The notes under the pieces were generated by a model. It had not been told where the DNA came from, did not search any database, and saw only the letters and a program-made list of their open reading frames with translations. From Dendrolimus kikuchii (lineage: Eukaryota > Arthropoda > Insecta > Lepidoptera > Lasiocampidae), in the NCBI GenBank assembly GCA_019925095.2, contig CM034392.1, positions 379,501 through 443,500 of the forward strand: a DNA stretch of 64,000 bases. The letters are read 5' to 3'. Positions 1 through 10,320 of this stretch are shown one piece after another. Numbering within the stretch: position 1 is the first letter of the stretch; every line of letters starts with the position of its first letter. The translations under genes were made by a program, and so were the position numbers.

Positions 1-286
1 CACGGATAATAACAGGTGTGCGGATTACGTTTTCTGGGAAATTGCGTCGACGCTTGGCAGGTAGACAAATTGTATTTGTACAGGATAAAAGGAATGCCCG
101 AACAGAGGGGTGCGGCAGTCAAGCGACGATCACGACACGAGCAAGACGTGTGTACATTCGATAAGCTATACACTGACGGACTTTGTACTGGTTGTGTCCA
201 GTTATATTTGTACCTGTGTTATACGTGTAGGTATAGTTCTAATAAATTCTATAGTAATTCCAACGGCATTTTTAATTCAAGTAACA
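1..286 (+). mobile_element. LTR1 solo LTR, 3' portion, cut by window edge
   Basis: Matches the other LTR1 copies (14002-14506, 63266-63643) from the GGATTACG segment to the terminal AACA at 283-286. A TATA-like GGATAAAA sits near 83-90 and an AATAAA poly-A signal near 241-246, as expected for a retrotransposon LTR. The 5' part lies outside the window or is divergent, so the element is incomplete here. Frames open across this region are not genes. Confidence 0.7.
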
Positions 287-639
287 ATATCATAAATTTT
301 GAATGAATCGTAGTTTCTATAAATATGCCTCTAATTTTTACACAACTTGCGTGGAATGCGTTATTAGAAACAATGCTGAGTAAAATCTAAAGAAAAGCCA
401 TTTTCTTTGATGTCAATCAGTTTAGATTCAAATTTACAAACAAAACAAAACACAATTCGGCCAAATATTAGCAATAATAGGCGAGTGTTATGATAACACG
501 GCTTTAGTGGAATCCTTTGACTGATGAATGTGCTAATGTATCAATGATGATTCCCAGAAACCATGTGTTAGTTATCGTGTTTTAATTAATCTTCAGTGTT
601 ATTTGTAATTATACGTATGAACTACAAAGAGTCGTCAGA
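287..639. other. AT-rich stretch, nothing recognised
   Basis: No long reading frame, repeat family or RNA gene seen. Unique-looking AT-rich intergenic DNA. Confidence 0.5.
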
Positions 640-823
640 TTTATATTTTAGTCGTACGTGGGTTGTTGGTCTAATATACGCTCTAATTCCCGATGTACAC
701 GTTGGGCCAATGTGTACAAACCCATTTGGTGTATATTGGTCGTTGGCGGCCAACTATTTTGTGTCTTGTCACACGCTCTATAGCATGCATTGTCTATGTG
801 TGTCTGTTGAAATCTCCAACAAA

Positions 824-868
824 CTGGCTTAAAGGCCTAGTTGCCAAGCCATAAATATATTTAAAAAA
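824..868 (+). mobile_element. 45-bp remnant of a non-LTR retroposon 3' end
   Basis: The segment CTGGCTTAAAGGCC...ATATATTTAAA is flanked by a 14-bp direct repeat, AAATCTCCAACAAA, at 810-823 and 869-882. The same 3' sequence ends the longer copies at 998-1256 and (minus strand) 57975-58295. The target-site duplication identifies this as an extremely 5'-truncated retrotransposition event. Confidence 0.75.
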
Positions 869-997
869 AAATCTCCAACAAAAAGTTTTTATTAATTTAG
901 TGTGACATGGTACTGGCCAACAAAATAAATAAAAGTTTAAATTTAGAACATAGATGTATTTTATCTGTGTTTTCGCCCTATTATTATTAAAATCGGG

Positions 998-1256
998 AGT
1001 TTTTGGCGGCAACTGAAACGAGATGTTGTGCTGTTCAGTTTTATTTTCTAAAACTGTGTAAAATTACTCTAAAATAAATAATAGTTGCAGGATATTGATA
1101 GTTTTTGAGTAGTAATTATGTGTTTTGTGAAAATGTGAACTGTATAGTCAAATGTGGCCTTTCGACTTTTCACAAGAACTCCGTTATACGGCGTCGATTG
1201 TAGCCTACAATACAATTGCGCCTGGCTTAAAGGCCTGCTAGCTGCCAAGCCATAAG
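998..1256 (+). mobile_element. Non-LTR retroposon fragment (GGCTTAAAGGCC 3' end)
   Basis: Closely matches the reverse complement of 57975-58295 over about 250 bp, ending in the same GGCTTAAAGGCCT...GCCAAGCCATAA tail. No coding frame survives. It looks like a LINE 3' untranslated region or a SINE; the clade cannot be told. Confidence 0.65.
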
Positions 1257-1497
1257 CTTAAATTTTTTTGTTATTAAATTCGTCATTATATTACGCACGT
1301 GTAGTTTTCTTTTATAATTGAAATAATTACAGTCTACAACAAATTAATATTTAAATAAGTGTTTAACAGTGTCTTCTCTTTTTAAGATGGCCGACCTCCA
1401 TAAAATACTTACGTGTTTGTACCATAGTTGCCGATTCCAGGATTTCATTAAATTAATTTTGGTGAGTTGTTTGTTCTTGTTCTACATACATACATAA
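1257..1497. other. AT-rich spacer, nothing recognised
   Basis: No frame or repeat match within the window. Confidence 0.4.
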
Positions 1498-1733
1498 CTT
1501 CTACTGGGCAGATTGCGTGGTAGCAGCAACAGCATCCTGATAAGTTTGACTGCCCACTGATTTGGTCCTTCATTAAAAGAACTAAATCAGTGCTAGTCAT
1601 TAATTACTAACATAGACATAGGGGAAAAAAACTAATTACTAATAACATTATAGTGTGTATTTTTGTATTAGACTGTTTATTCGTGTATGTATATTTGTAT
1701 TGGACTGTGTTGTCTTTAAATAAATAAATTATT
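1498..1733 (+). mobile_element. CR1/L2-like LINE, 5'-truncated 3' end
   Basis: Matches the reverse complement of 24075-24290: ACTGGGCAGATTGCGTGG through GTTGTCTTTAAATAAATAAA. The 24-kb copy still encodes the RT C-terminus, so this piece is the last codons plus 3' untranslated region and the A/T-rich tail of the same LINE. Confidence 0.75.
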
Positions 1734-1735
1734 AT

Positions 1736-1876
1736 TATAACTTCACACCAGTTCCCTTGCGGGGTAGGCAAGAACAACAGAGCGCCATTCAGGCTTATTC
1801 TTACTCACCTCACTTGCTTCTTTGACATTCATAGCTCTTGTCATGCACGCTCGTCTGTTCTTAAGGCACCTGACAT
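1736..1876 (-). mobile_element. RTE LINE 3' fragment
   Basis: Minus-strand copy of the RTE C-terminal coding end, from the stop codon region (CTTCACACCAGTTCCC) back to the NRRACMTR-encoding segment. It abuts the tail of the CR1/L2-like fragment. About 140 bp, 5'-truncated, non-functional. Confidence 0.8.
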
Positions 1877-2081
1877 GTTGGATTAATATTAATTTATTAT
1901 AATGTCACTATTTGTCTATGGTCCCTAAAAAATGTAATCAACGTTGCGAAATCGACCACGGCATTTTAAATACAATCTTGTTTTGCAAATAGACGTTTGT
2001 TTGAGTATCCAATTTCACAGAAAAATGTATCGGAGACACATCAGCACCCAGACAGAATTTAATAACATCTAAAAAGGGGGA

Positions 2082-2229
2082 GCCTTAAGAACAGACGAGT
2101 GTGCATGACAAGAGTTATGAATGTCAAAGAAGCAAGTGAGGTGTGTAAGAATGGGTCTAAATGGCGCTCTGTTGTTCGTGCCTACCCCGCAAGGGAACTG
2201 GCGTGAAGTTATGTATGTATGTATGTATG
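2082..2229 (+). mobile_element. RTE LINE 3' fragment with perfect TSD
   Basis: Carries the last ~40 codons of the RTE protein, the stop and an (ATGT)n tail. It is flanked by a 12-bp direct repeat, TAAAAAGGGGGA, at 2070-2081 and 2230-2241, proving insertion by target-primed reverse transcription. Confidence 0.85.
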
Positions 2230-2543
2230 TAAAAAGGGGGAATTTTGGTAAGAAACTATTTTAATAATTAAAAAAAAAAAAGCCTTTGGAATATGGGTGT
2301 GAGCTTATTTCCAGTTCTTACTACTTATTACAGTTTAAATTTCTCATTATTAATCCATACTTATTAGATAAGATACTATATGTTCCGTAATATTAGCACC
2401 ATAAATTTTTCCGCGTATTTCGTAACTTCCAATTTTAGTATATTTAAAAACAAATGCATCGCCACCCCGTGTGAGCTATCGACGCCGATGCTGCCCTTGT
2501 AATAACATGTTATTAAAAATTATTAATTACATCTCATAATTTT

Positions 2544-2801
2544 TTGAAACCAAAATTAAATAATAATGTAGAACAAAAATTTGTAAAACAAGCAATAAGA
2601 AATGTAAAAAGTTATAATAAGACAACCAGATTTAAAAATAACTTTTTTAATGGACAAAATATATGGTTTAAAAAAAATGTAGATAATAATTTTTGGGAAA
2701 AAGGTAAAATAATAAAACATAATGGTTATAGATCATATGATTTGGAAGACACAAATAATGTAGTTTACACTAGAACTTCTTCTCATATTAGACCAGCTTA
2801 G
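2544..2801 (+). pseudogene. LTR-retrotransposon integrase C-terminal fragment
   Basis: An 85-codon frame. Residues ~35-85 (NGQNIWFKKN... KGKIIKHNGYRSYDLED ... TRTSSHIRP) resemble the small C-terminal DNA-binding domain of Ty3/gypsy-type integrases: hydrophobic IWFKKN strand, W-KG-I strand, G-RSY-LED strand and a final basic HIRP. The catalytic core and reverse transcriptase are not present upstream, so it is a remnant. Composition is very A-rich, typical of insect retrotransposon pol. The lineage is an inference from the motif pattern. Confidence 0.55.
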
Positions 2802-2892
2802 CACTTGGTGGTTCACCAGAGGAAGGTTGAATGAGTAACTAAAGTAAATATTAAAAAATATGTAACTATAATAAGAAGAAAACCTGTAAATA

Positions 2893-3368
2893 ACATAACA
2901 TAACATAACATAACTTCACGCCAGTTCCCTCGCGGGGTAGGCACGAACAACAGAGTGACATTTAGGCTTATTCTTACACACCTCACTTGCCTCTTTGACA
3001 TTCATAACTCTTGTCATGCAAGCTCGTCTGTTCTTAAGGCTCCTGACATCACCTTCTGCTAGTACACGATCAATTTGATCATGGAAGGTGTGTCGTGGCC
3101 TTCCACGACTTCTGCATCCATCCACTTTTGCATTGTATATCTGTTTAGTCATTCTTTCATCATGCATTCTTTCCACATGCCCGAACCACCGGAGCATTCC
3201 TTTCCTTACCTTCACCCCGACACTCTCTTTCAGACCAACTCTCTTTCTTACTTCGGTATTACGAACGCGGTCCGCGAGCGTCACTCCGCAGATTTTGCGC
3301 AGTGCTCGCATCTCGACCGCGTTTACTCTACTTTCATGCTCTTTCTTCCATACCCAACTCTCGCTTCC
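2893..3368 (-). mobile_element. RTE LINE, 5'-truncated copy with 11-bp TSD
   Basis: A 476-bp minus-strand copy with an intact frame at 3311-2916 (131 codons). It contains RKICGVTLADRVRNTEV, MLRWFGHVERM and the terminal YPARELA. The RLRWFGHV-type motif and basic RSRGRPR segment are typical of the region after the RT domain in RTE-clade LINEs. The tail is (ATGTT)n. An 11-bp target duplication, ACCTGTAAATA, lies at 2882-2892 and 3369-3379. It sits between the integrase remnant and its putative 3' LTR. Confidence 0.85.
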
Positions 3369-3458
3369 ACCTGTAAATAGATGTAAGAATATGTTTTGTC
3401 ACTTCATAAGTAGATAAGAGTGTACTTTTAAAAGGGGATGAGGAAAATAAATAAATTT

Positions 3459-3700
3459 AAAAAGGGGATGATGTAATAACATGTTATCTGTGCAATGAAA
3501 CGTCACTGTCATTAGAAGCGACTTACGGCCGACCCCCTCGCCCCTCGCCCCTCTTATATATACTTAGACGCTAACACACGTAATAAAAGATTTAAGAATA
3601 ACAAAGTGTAAAATAATAAAAATAAAATAATATTTAAATAAAATAAATAAAGTGTTTCAAATCAAACATCACAATAATACTGCCCTCACGCGGACATTCA
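3459..3700 (+). mobile_element. Putative polypurine tract and 3' LTR of the integrase-bearing element
   Basis: The purine run AAAAAGGGGATGA (3459-3471) is followed directly by TGTAATAACA, a plausible LTR start. A TATATATA box lies near 3556-3563 and AATAAA signals near 3590-3650. This arrangement is expected downstream of an LTR-retrotransposon integrase gene (2544-2801). No matching 5' LTR or clear right end was found, so the call is tentative. Confidence 0.35.
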
Positions 3701-3958
3701 GTGCAACTTTCTACACCGCACGCGCCGCATCGAACTTCCTGCTTTTTCGTCCATTTTCGAGTGTTTTCAAATATACAATTAACTAATCCTCTGGCCAATC
3801 AAGAAATCGTGCCAGTGACTGTGATTTACAATCCACGATCGAAGGGTTCCCGCAGCACAGCAAGCAAGATAAGTGGTTGTGCATTTGGCGTCTTCCAAAT
3901 TCCGCATTCTAAACCGTACACTATATTATGTACTAATTATAATTTGGATAATTTGTAG

Positions 3959-4662
3959 TGTTACGTACGAGCGGGGGTAACACCAGTTTTTAAATAAACA
4001 CTTTTATTGACTTACACAGCCGCACGTAATTCTTCTCCGCAGGTGTGCCCCTATACGCACGACTAACGATGTACTGTCCAGACGATAAGGTATCTTACTC
4101 ACAATACCGTCGCCGACATTGCGTAGACCACCTCCTGCTACTGCCGTGCTCACCTCCGATGTTCGTCTCTCGAACTACGCTACACCCCCCTTGCACTTAA
4201 CTGTCCACTAAACTTGTCACTAAATCCACCACTTAACTCGTCACTGTCTTCTATTAAACTGTTCTTCCAGAAGATTCTTCCGAGAGTTCAGTTCTAGACA
4301 GCGAAGCGACAAGTGCGATACGAAAGAGTTGGAAGAGAAGTTTAATAGAAGACAGTGACAAGTTTAGTGGGCAGTTCAGCGAAGGAGGAGTGTAGCTCAG
4401 TTTGAGAGGAGATCCAGAAGCGAGCTGCACGCGGCAAATTCGGAGGTGAGCACTGCAGTAGCAGGAGGTGGTCTACGCAATATCAGCGACGGTATTGTGA
4501 GTGAGACATCTTATCGACGGGATAGTGCGTCGTTAGTTGTTCTTATAGAGGCAACCCTGGGGAGAAGAATCACGTACGGCTGCGTAAGTTAATAAAAGCG
4601 TTTAGTAACAGAACTGGTGTTTCCTTCCAATCCTAAGTGCGTGCCTCCGCTCGCACGTAACA
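3959..4662. repeat. 0.7-kb long inverted repeat (head-to-head LTR-like arms)
   Basis: Left arm 3959-~4270 begins TGTTACGTACGAGCGG; right arm ~4325-4662 ends CCGCTCGCACGTAACA. The arms are complementary over most of their ~300-bp length, at roughly 80% by eye. Shared blocks include CACAATACCGTCG, GTAGACCACCTCCTGCTACTG, GTGCTCACCTCCGA and CACTGTCTTCTATTAAAC. Read outward each arm ends CGTAACA like an LTR, and the right arm has an AATAAA signal. It could be two LTRs facing each other or a foldback transposon. Confidence 0.65.
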
Positions 4663-4980
4663 ATAATATTATACGTTGTGGTATAAGACGACGAGTTGTA
4701 CTCTTGCGATATATTAATTTCTTCCTCGTTCCTAATTTAATTTAGACTCTATTATACACAGAAACCTTATCGTCTTCGCGATGTATACACCAATATTGTA
4801 ATCATTATTAAATATTATGTTTACACGTATATGAGATTGGACATTTTTGATGATATAGACAAATGCCCAATGTTACCAGCAGCTCTAACAGCGATATCAT
4901 CTATCTGCATTTACATAGCATCACGTTCATGTATTAACCATAGTCTTTAACTGGGCAAAATTATACATCAATAAATCTTA
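4663..4980. other. AT-rich stretch, nothing recognised
   Basis: No reading frame, repeat match or RNA signal seen. Confidence 0.4.
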
Positions 4981-5231
4981 TCTTATACTAATACTAATAT
5001 ATAAAGCTGAAGAGTTTTTTTTTGTTTGAACGCGCTAATCTCAGGAACTATTCGTCTGATTTGAAAAATTATTTCAGTGTTAGATAGCCCATTTATCTAG
5101 GAAGGCTATATATCATCACGCTAAGACCAATAGGGGCGGAACACCAATGAAGATTTTTTCAAAATCGGGGGGGTTTTTTTAACTTATTTTTTTTACTATT
5201 CCAAACGGCCGAAGTCGCGGGCAGAAGCTAG
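4981..5231 (+). mobile_element. Hel1 non-autonomous Helitron, complete
   Basis: Starts TCTTATACTAAT after an A (4980) and ends GCAGAAGCTAG before a T (5232), giving the Helitron signature 5'-TC, 3'-CTRR and A|T insertion. The body carries the family segments GGAACTATTCGTCTGATTTG, ATATCATCACGCTAAGACC and AATCGGGGG. 251 bp, no coding capacity. Other Hel1 copies are at 15037, 20014, 43169 and, rearranged, 53516-54047. Confidence 0.75.
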
Positions 5232-5339
5232 TTGGTGAATAAAACGTGACGCAACGTAAGTTTTATCCTAGAATATTTAATAGTTCCTGTGGGATACAAC
5301 ACTAAATGATATAGAGGTGATTTTTTTATACGTAGCAGA

Positions 5340-5830
5340 GCCATGCTCGAATCATTATCTCGTCGGTATGATACCACGCTCTCACAGAATATCGGTGTGA
5401 AACAGTTAGCCTTTAGTTCATCGTGTTTCGTGCGATGAGTGATGACGCAGGGGAATTTATTTTCTTGGGACACCGTCCTCGGGCCTGGAGGGATGTGTGG
5501 GGACTCTCGGTCGGCCGTATGCCTTCATGGCCACCAAGCGGAGGACAGGGGGATGGTCGGCCATCAAACTACCCACTAAACCAAACCTACGCCCCTAGCT
5601 CATACATTTTTATAGAGCCCACACAGGAACTAGACCAATAGGTATTGCATCTGTGACGCCACAACGCTTGTTGACGAACCCAGGGCGTCCTGCCATACTC
5701 CCCTTATTTCAATCCCATATTCAATCCAGTCTATCCTATTCCCCTTGTATAGTCAGTCAGTCCCTAAAACTTCTATTCCCTCCCTTTGGCTCTGACGCTG
5801 GTGTTGCGAACGTCTCCTAGATGACCTAAG
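5340..5830 (+). repeat. SINE-like interspersed repeat
   Basis: The 5' segment (CGGTATGATACCACGCTCTCACAG ... TATCGGTGTGAAA ... TTTCGTGC-ATGAGTGA) is shared with 7019-7103. A downstream motif (GGTGTTGCGAACGTCTC near 5800) is also shared with the 7190-7230 region. A GC-rich middle has no good frame. The head could be tRNA-derived, but no cloverleaf could be drawn. Confidence 0.45.
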
Positions 5831-5831
5831 T

Positions 5832-6398
5832 TGCACTTGCACTATTACGTAAAAACACGTATTCAATTTCCTGCACTGTTTTATTGAACTGAACTTACTT
5901 ATGAGTACAATAGAAAAGAGGTTGACAAGATATTACAAACAATAGTGTGTTTTATTAGGAGACAGTGCCATCTAGTTTTGCACTGACTGAACTATTGGAC
6001 TAAGTATGGCGCTATCTCCGACACACGGTAACCATGTTCCATGAGTTGGGCGGTCTGCTTGCTTGCTAACTTCACAGTAAAAAAATTACCGACGTGAAGC
6101 ACTACAGCAAACACAACGGTTTCAAGATAAGAATGTACAAAAGTATTATAAAGCTGTTTATAACAAAGGCGTATAAAAATGTCAAAAGTCTCTTTTATCT
6201 TAACTGAGGAAGAAAGTTACACTCGCGTTTGGGAACAAACAACGTCTGTTTACATTACCGCCACCGAGCGGACGCGAGTCACCGGTTTGCGACAAGGAAT
6301 AAGCGGAAGCGATTTATAAAATGCAAAAGACACTCATACTTACGTAACTGTATCGAATATTGTACACCCTTCTCCTTTCCCGTCCATTGTGTTTATCT
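5832..6398. other. Intergenic stretch, nothing recognised
   Basis: About 570 bp without a repeat match in the window. A 112-codon open frame that starts at 6229 runs on into RepA and has no recognisable domain. Confidence 0.4.
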
Positions 6399-6628
6399 CC
6401 AGGTGGTAGGGCATTTGCCCGACTGGATGGCTACCACCCCTGGTTTAAAGTATATCGCCATAACAACCTTGAGTTGTGTTCCAGCTTTAGTGCCCAGATT
6501 CGAGTGTCCCTTAAGCGAGCAACAGCGTATTTGTAGCACCTTTGGTGTTGCAAATGTCCATAGGTGACGGTAACCGCTTTCCAAGTGGGCCGTCTGCCTG
6601 TCTGTTGAACTCCTGCAATAAAAAAAAA
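6399..6628 (+). mobile_element. RepA copy, 5'-truncated
   Basis: From CCAGGTGGTAGGGCATTTGCCC to the 3' end CTCCTGCAATAAAAAAAA. It lacks the ATCCGTGCAGG head. The poly-A end indicates retroposition. Confidence 0.8.
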
Positions 6629-7018
6629 TCTCCGCCCTTTATCGGCAATATATAGAAGAACCTTGTTGTGAACACTTGTGCCATCATCAACCCTGCCAGT
6701 TATTACTTTTAAGGATAAATCAATTTCAATTTGCTGTTTTTGTTTGCTGGCGCACAGTAGACAGGCTCACTGCCCAGCTGTGATAGACCATACTTTTAAA
6801 ATAACTTAATAAAAAGGACTTTAACTGCAGTTTTAATAATAAATAATTAATACATTACTTGACTGGTTAAAAATTATATCATCATAATTTGGTACGCTGA
6901 CACAGAATCTAAACAGTTTTGAAGTTTTATAAATACCTATGATTATAATAATGGAAAGTTAGACATATATGGTAGAGCTAAGCTGTAATCATTATATCGG
7001 TTTCTGCTCTTAAAGCCG
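6629..7018. other. AT-rich stretch, nothing recognised
   Basis: No frame or repeat match seen. Confidence 0.4.
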
Positions 7019-7275
7019 CCTCGATGGTGTAGTATCACACTCTCACAGAGTATCGGTGTGAAATGATTAGCCTTGAGCTAATCATATTTCGTGCCATGAG
7101 TGAGTTCCGATGGCTTCCTTCTACCTCTGTCCTATCTTCTATATCCCATTCCTTCTGTCTCACCCATTTATCCCATTCTAAAGACGGACAATGCGTTTGC
7201 CCCTGGTATTGCAAACGTCTCTATAGACGACAGTAACCACCTTTCATTAAGGGCCGTCTGTCTGTTTGTCAGTTC
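7019..7275 (+). repeat. SINE-like interspersed repeat (second copy)
   Basis: Shares CTCTCACAGAGTATCGGTGTGAAA and the following TTTCGTGCCATGAGTGA with 5340-5830. A further TGGTATTGCAAACGTCTC segment is followed by a GGCCGTCTGTCTG stretch that resembles the RepA 3' part. Degenerate. Confidence 0.4.
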
Positions 7276-7640
7276 GCAACAAGGAAAAATATTCTTCATT
7301 TTCCGCTTCAGCGTATCACTCGGGACATATCGTCAGCCGTCTTTTCCTGTTCTTAAGCTGGAGACCACCGATAATCGAATGAGGGCGATTATTAGTCACG
7401 GGTGGACCTTTTGTCAGTGGCGGAAGTGCACCATTAGGGCACAATACACGACGGACTTTGCCCCTTAGCGCCCACGCCACGTGTCGCTCGCTGCCGTCCT
7501 GTGCCACTTTCACGAAATTAGCATTGAGTAGGAACTGCGGTGCATTCTTTTTACTGTTAGGATTACGCCACTTTGTAAAGATGTACTTATTTACCGTTCT
7601 CAATGGTTCAGTTTTTATGTAGTTTTACAGAGAAACTAAA
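7276..7640. other. Intergenic stretch, nothing recognised
   Basis: Overlapping frames of 95-122 codons occur on both strands, but neither has a recognisable domain. Confidence 0.35.
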
Positions 7641-7860
7641 ACATAATAGAGTAGGGTGGGGTAAGTCCGGCAGCGGGGTAAGGTCGTACACGTCTTGTTT
7701 ATACCTTTTGAAACGGAATTTAACGCCAACTCCAATTTGAACGTAGAGTAAAATGGTGTTTTGATGTGATTTGTTTTCTTCGTAGCTATTAAAACACGGA
7801 AATATCGAGAGATGTATGAGTTCCCCCAGTGACGGTCTTCCCCACTTTGATTATATAAAT
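7641..7860 (+). repeat. GGGGTAAGTCCGG-type interspersed sequence
   Basis: GTAGGGTGGGGTAAGTCCGG and a later AGTGACGGTCTTCCCCACTTT resemble the paired ends of an insect repeat class. A 'GTGGGGTAAGTCC' motif is common in lepidopteran repeats, but no second copy is present here, so the call rests on recall of the motif. Confidence 0.25.
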
Positions 7861-7962
7861 ACTTGTTTTTATATTTATTTTTTTATCTTTTTAATGAGAT
7901 GGATAAAAGTCAAGTTGTGCTTTTGAAAGTTGCCGACTTTAAGTAGTATGTGTGTGTGACAC

Positions 7963-8333
7963 ACAAAGAGCCTAAAAATTAATAACCCAGGCACAGAAAA
8001 GAAAAAAACAACACACATGGTACTAGATAGGACAATATATATAAGGCCCACACTGCACATGCACTTCCTCACAACACCGGCATGTAACAGATACACTCTA
8101 CATTAGTATAAGTTTAGTATTCAAATTAGAATAAATTAATATAATAAGTTATTCTTAAGGTACACCACAACATAAAAATCACTAAATTAATGTCACACAC
8201 AGTAACAAAAATCAACAATAAGCGTGTATGGACCCTAAAATCTTTCATAGAAATTAAGTTGTAAAAAAGGCTACGGAACTCGAGTCCGTAGCATCTCTAA
8301 TAATTTAATTAATAATAATAAAAAAAATAAAAA
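7963..8333 (+). mobile_element. RepB copy 1
   Basis: Runs from AAAGAGCCTAAAAATTAATAA through ATAAGGCCCACACTGCACATGC to the hairpin TACGGAACTCGAGTCCGTA and an A-rich end. It shares its 5' extension only with the 41041 copy. A-rich 3' ends in all copies suggest a retroposon, but no protein is encoded. Other copies: 22060, 37170, 41041. Confidence 0.7.
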
Positions 8334-8345
8334 TAGGTAGTATGT

Positions 8346-8516
8346 GTGGCTACCACCCCTGGTTTAGAACATGCCGCCATAACAAACAACATGAGTTGTG
8401 TTCCGGCATTAGTGGCTAGGTTCCACCTCTGGTGTCACAAATATCCATAGGTGATGGTAACCGCTTTTTATCAGGTGGGCCGTCTGCCTGTTTGCTGAAC
8501 TCGTGCAACAAAAAAA
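8346..8516 (+). mobile_element. RepA copy, 5'-truncated and diverged
   Basis: Begins at GGCTACCACCCCTGG and ends in TGAACTCGTGCAACAAAAAAA. Internal deletions remove part of the middle region. Confidence 0.7.
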
Positions 8517-8529
8517 GGATCCCCCTAAA

Positions 8530-8707
8530 CTGGTGGTCTGGTTTTGATGACATGTTTGTTTGTGTTTGAATGGGCCCGGGAGTATCTAGATTTACAATTG
8601 TGTGTGTCCGGTAGGTGACGCTGGAATCGGCGTCCAGAATTTGGATGAAATTGTTTGTATGTGTTCGAATTTGTTTCGGTGGGTATACTTTTTAGGGCAG
8701 GACGTCT
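8530..8707 (+). mobile_element. Hel2-family fragment
   Basis: The reverse complement contains GACGTCCTGCCCTAAAAA and CCAGCGTCACCTACCGG, matching the CAGACGTTGTCCTGC...CAGCGCCACCTACCGG modules of Hel2 copies at 19442, 38385 and 56713. The terminal CTAG is lost, replaced by the T-run of the next RepA. Confidence 0.55.
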
Positions 8708-8947
8708 TTTTTTTATTTTTTTATTGCAGGAGTTCAGCAGACAGGCAGACGGCCCACTTGATGGAAAGTGGTTACCATCGCCTATGGACATTTGCAACAC
8801 TAAAGGTGCTACAAATGCGCTGCTGCTCTCTTAAGGGAGACTGGAACCTGGTCACTAATACCGGAACACAACTCAAGGTTGTTATGGCGACATACTTTAG
8901 ACCAGGGGTGGCAGTCATCCAGTCGGGCAAATGCCCTACCACCTGGC
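8708..8947 (-). mobile_element. RepA copy, head missing
   Basis: T-rich start (poly-A tail on the minus strand), TTGCAGGAGTTCAGCAGACAGG, then down to CCCTACCACCTGG. The open frame across it (127 codons on the plus strand) is the frame that RepA carries in every copy and is not taken as a gene. Confidence 0.8.
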
Positions 8948-9400
8948 CAAATTCTTCAAATCTGGCACGTCTGCCAGATTCTTAATAGAATTATGTTATA
9001 TGTACTTATAATGGCCACTGGATCAGACAAGACCTGGAGTGGAGATCGCGTCTCGGTTAACGTAGTGTTGGAAGGGTTCCAACCTGATAGGCTGACGATA
9101 ACGTTATATATATTTATAATATTATTCTACAGAATTTCCTCAAAAGATACCAATCTAGTTAAATAAAAAGAGAAAAGCTAAAGTAATAACAGCCCATTCC
9201 GCCCCATAAACAATAAAGTTCGTTACCTTGAGAAAATAACCCAATAACACTATAACATTAATAGTCTATTACTTTTATTATATTCTTGAAGACATGCTTC
9301 CGCCTTAATGAGTGCGAGGGCGCTGTTTACGGAGCGCAAAGGACATTAAACGGGGTACGGACGCGGCTTAGCCTGGATTAACGCGCTGAGTCCGATAAAG
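8948..9400. other. Intergenic stretch, nothing recognised
   Basis: No repeat match within the window. Confidence 0.4.
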
Positions 9401-9544
9401 CGGTTTTAGCTTAATCAAATATCACCAGGCACTCCCATGCGGTATATGATGGCATAGTTAAATTTAAGATGCCAACATTTTTGATGTAAGGATTGCTAAA
9501 GCTGCTAGATATTGATTTCACGGGAACTAGGAAATTCGAAACAT

Positions 9545-10010
9545 CTTTTTTTAATGCAAGAGTACAGCAGGCAGGTGGACAGATCTTCTGATGGAAAGGG
9601 GTTACCGTCGTTGAGGAATTTTTGTAATTTTTTTTTTTGGATTTGCGTATAGGCAAACTGGCAGACGGGTCCACTTGATGGCAAGTGGCTACCATCGCCC
9701 ATGGACATCTGCAACACTAAGGGAGCCGATGCGTTGCCTACCTCGTTGAGACTTTAAAAATCTGTTTACGCCCTTTTTGAAGAGCCCCATATTGTAGCGC
9801 TCTGGGAATAACGCGGGTGGGAGCTCATTCCACAGCTTGTTCACATAATACCAGAGGCATTGCTAATGTGCTGCCGGTCTCGAACCAAATTCAGGGTTAT
9901 TATGGCAGCATACTCTAGACCAGGGGTGGTGGCCATTCAGAGAAGCAAATGGCCTACCATCTAGCTGTGGGTTGTTTTATTGCCTCTTGCGACAAGTCGC
10001 ACGGATTAGT
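9545..10010 (-). repeat. Composite of diverged RepA-related and LINE 3' pieces
   Basis: 9545-9617 is a short RepA 3' end. 9628-9760 restarts with GGCAGACGGGTCCACTTGATGG and CCATCGCCCATGGACATCTGC, then departs from RepA into a segment (GCCGATGCGTTGCCTACC, AGAGCCCCATATTGTAGCGC) typical of lepidopteran LINE 3' regions. 9870-10010 returns to RepA-like GACCAGGGGTGGTGGCC and GCCTCTTGCGACAAG. The order suggests successive insertion or an ancestral longer element. Confidence 0.5.
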
Positions 10011-10087
10011 ATATTTTATTTATGCAATGGGTTTGTATTTGATATCGATCTCACCTGATGTTAAGTGACGATGCTATCTAGCATTTT

Positions 10088-10320
10088 ATCCGCGCAGGAA
10101 CGGAAAAAGAATACTAATTCCTGAGTTGGGGCGGCCTATCGTTAGAGGCTTTAAAACAGCCCCCAACCAGGTGGTAGGGTATTTACCCATCTGGATGGCT
10201 ACCACCCCTGATCTAGAGTATGCCACCATAACACCCTTGAATTGTGTTCCGAAATTAGTGGCCAGGTTCCAGTCTCCCTTAAAAGAGCAGCAGCGCATTT
10301 GTAGCACCTTTGGTGTTGTG
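10088..10320 (+). mobile_element. RepA copy, 3'-truncated
   Basis: Has the head ATCCGCGCAGGAACGG and runs to GTAGCACCTTTGGTGTTG, after which similarity stops and no poly-A is present. The head is more diverged than in other copies. Confidence 0.75.

Noticed and set aside
2544..2801. Endogenous virus gene
   Set aside because: The A-rich frame looks like an integrase C-terminal domain. Nothing else viral (capsid, envelope, polymerase motifs) is nearby, so an LTR-retrotransposon remnant is the simpler reading.
3075..3417. Plus-strand frames reading MIMEGVSWPSTTSASIHFC and similar
   Set aside because: Antisense shadows of the RTE coding region; the same phrases appear opposite every RTE copy.
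7100..7468. 122-codon frame as a secreted protein (hydrophobic N-terminus)
   Set aside because: It begins inside a SINE-like repeat, overlaps a similar-length antisense frame, and shows no domain.
8602..8985. Recurring 70-138-codon frames with MLQMRCCSLKGDWNLVTNAG-like sequence in many places, suggesting a gene family
   Set aside because: They all lie in one frame of RepA, on either strand, and are shifted or broken in most copies. RepA is a poly-A repeat; conservation is due to common descent, not selection visible here.
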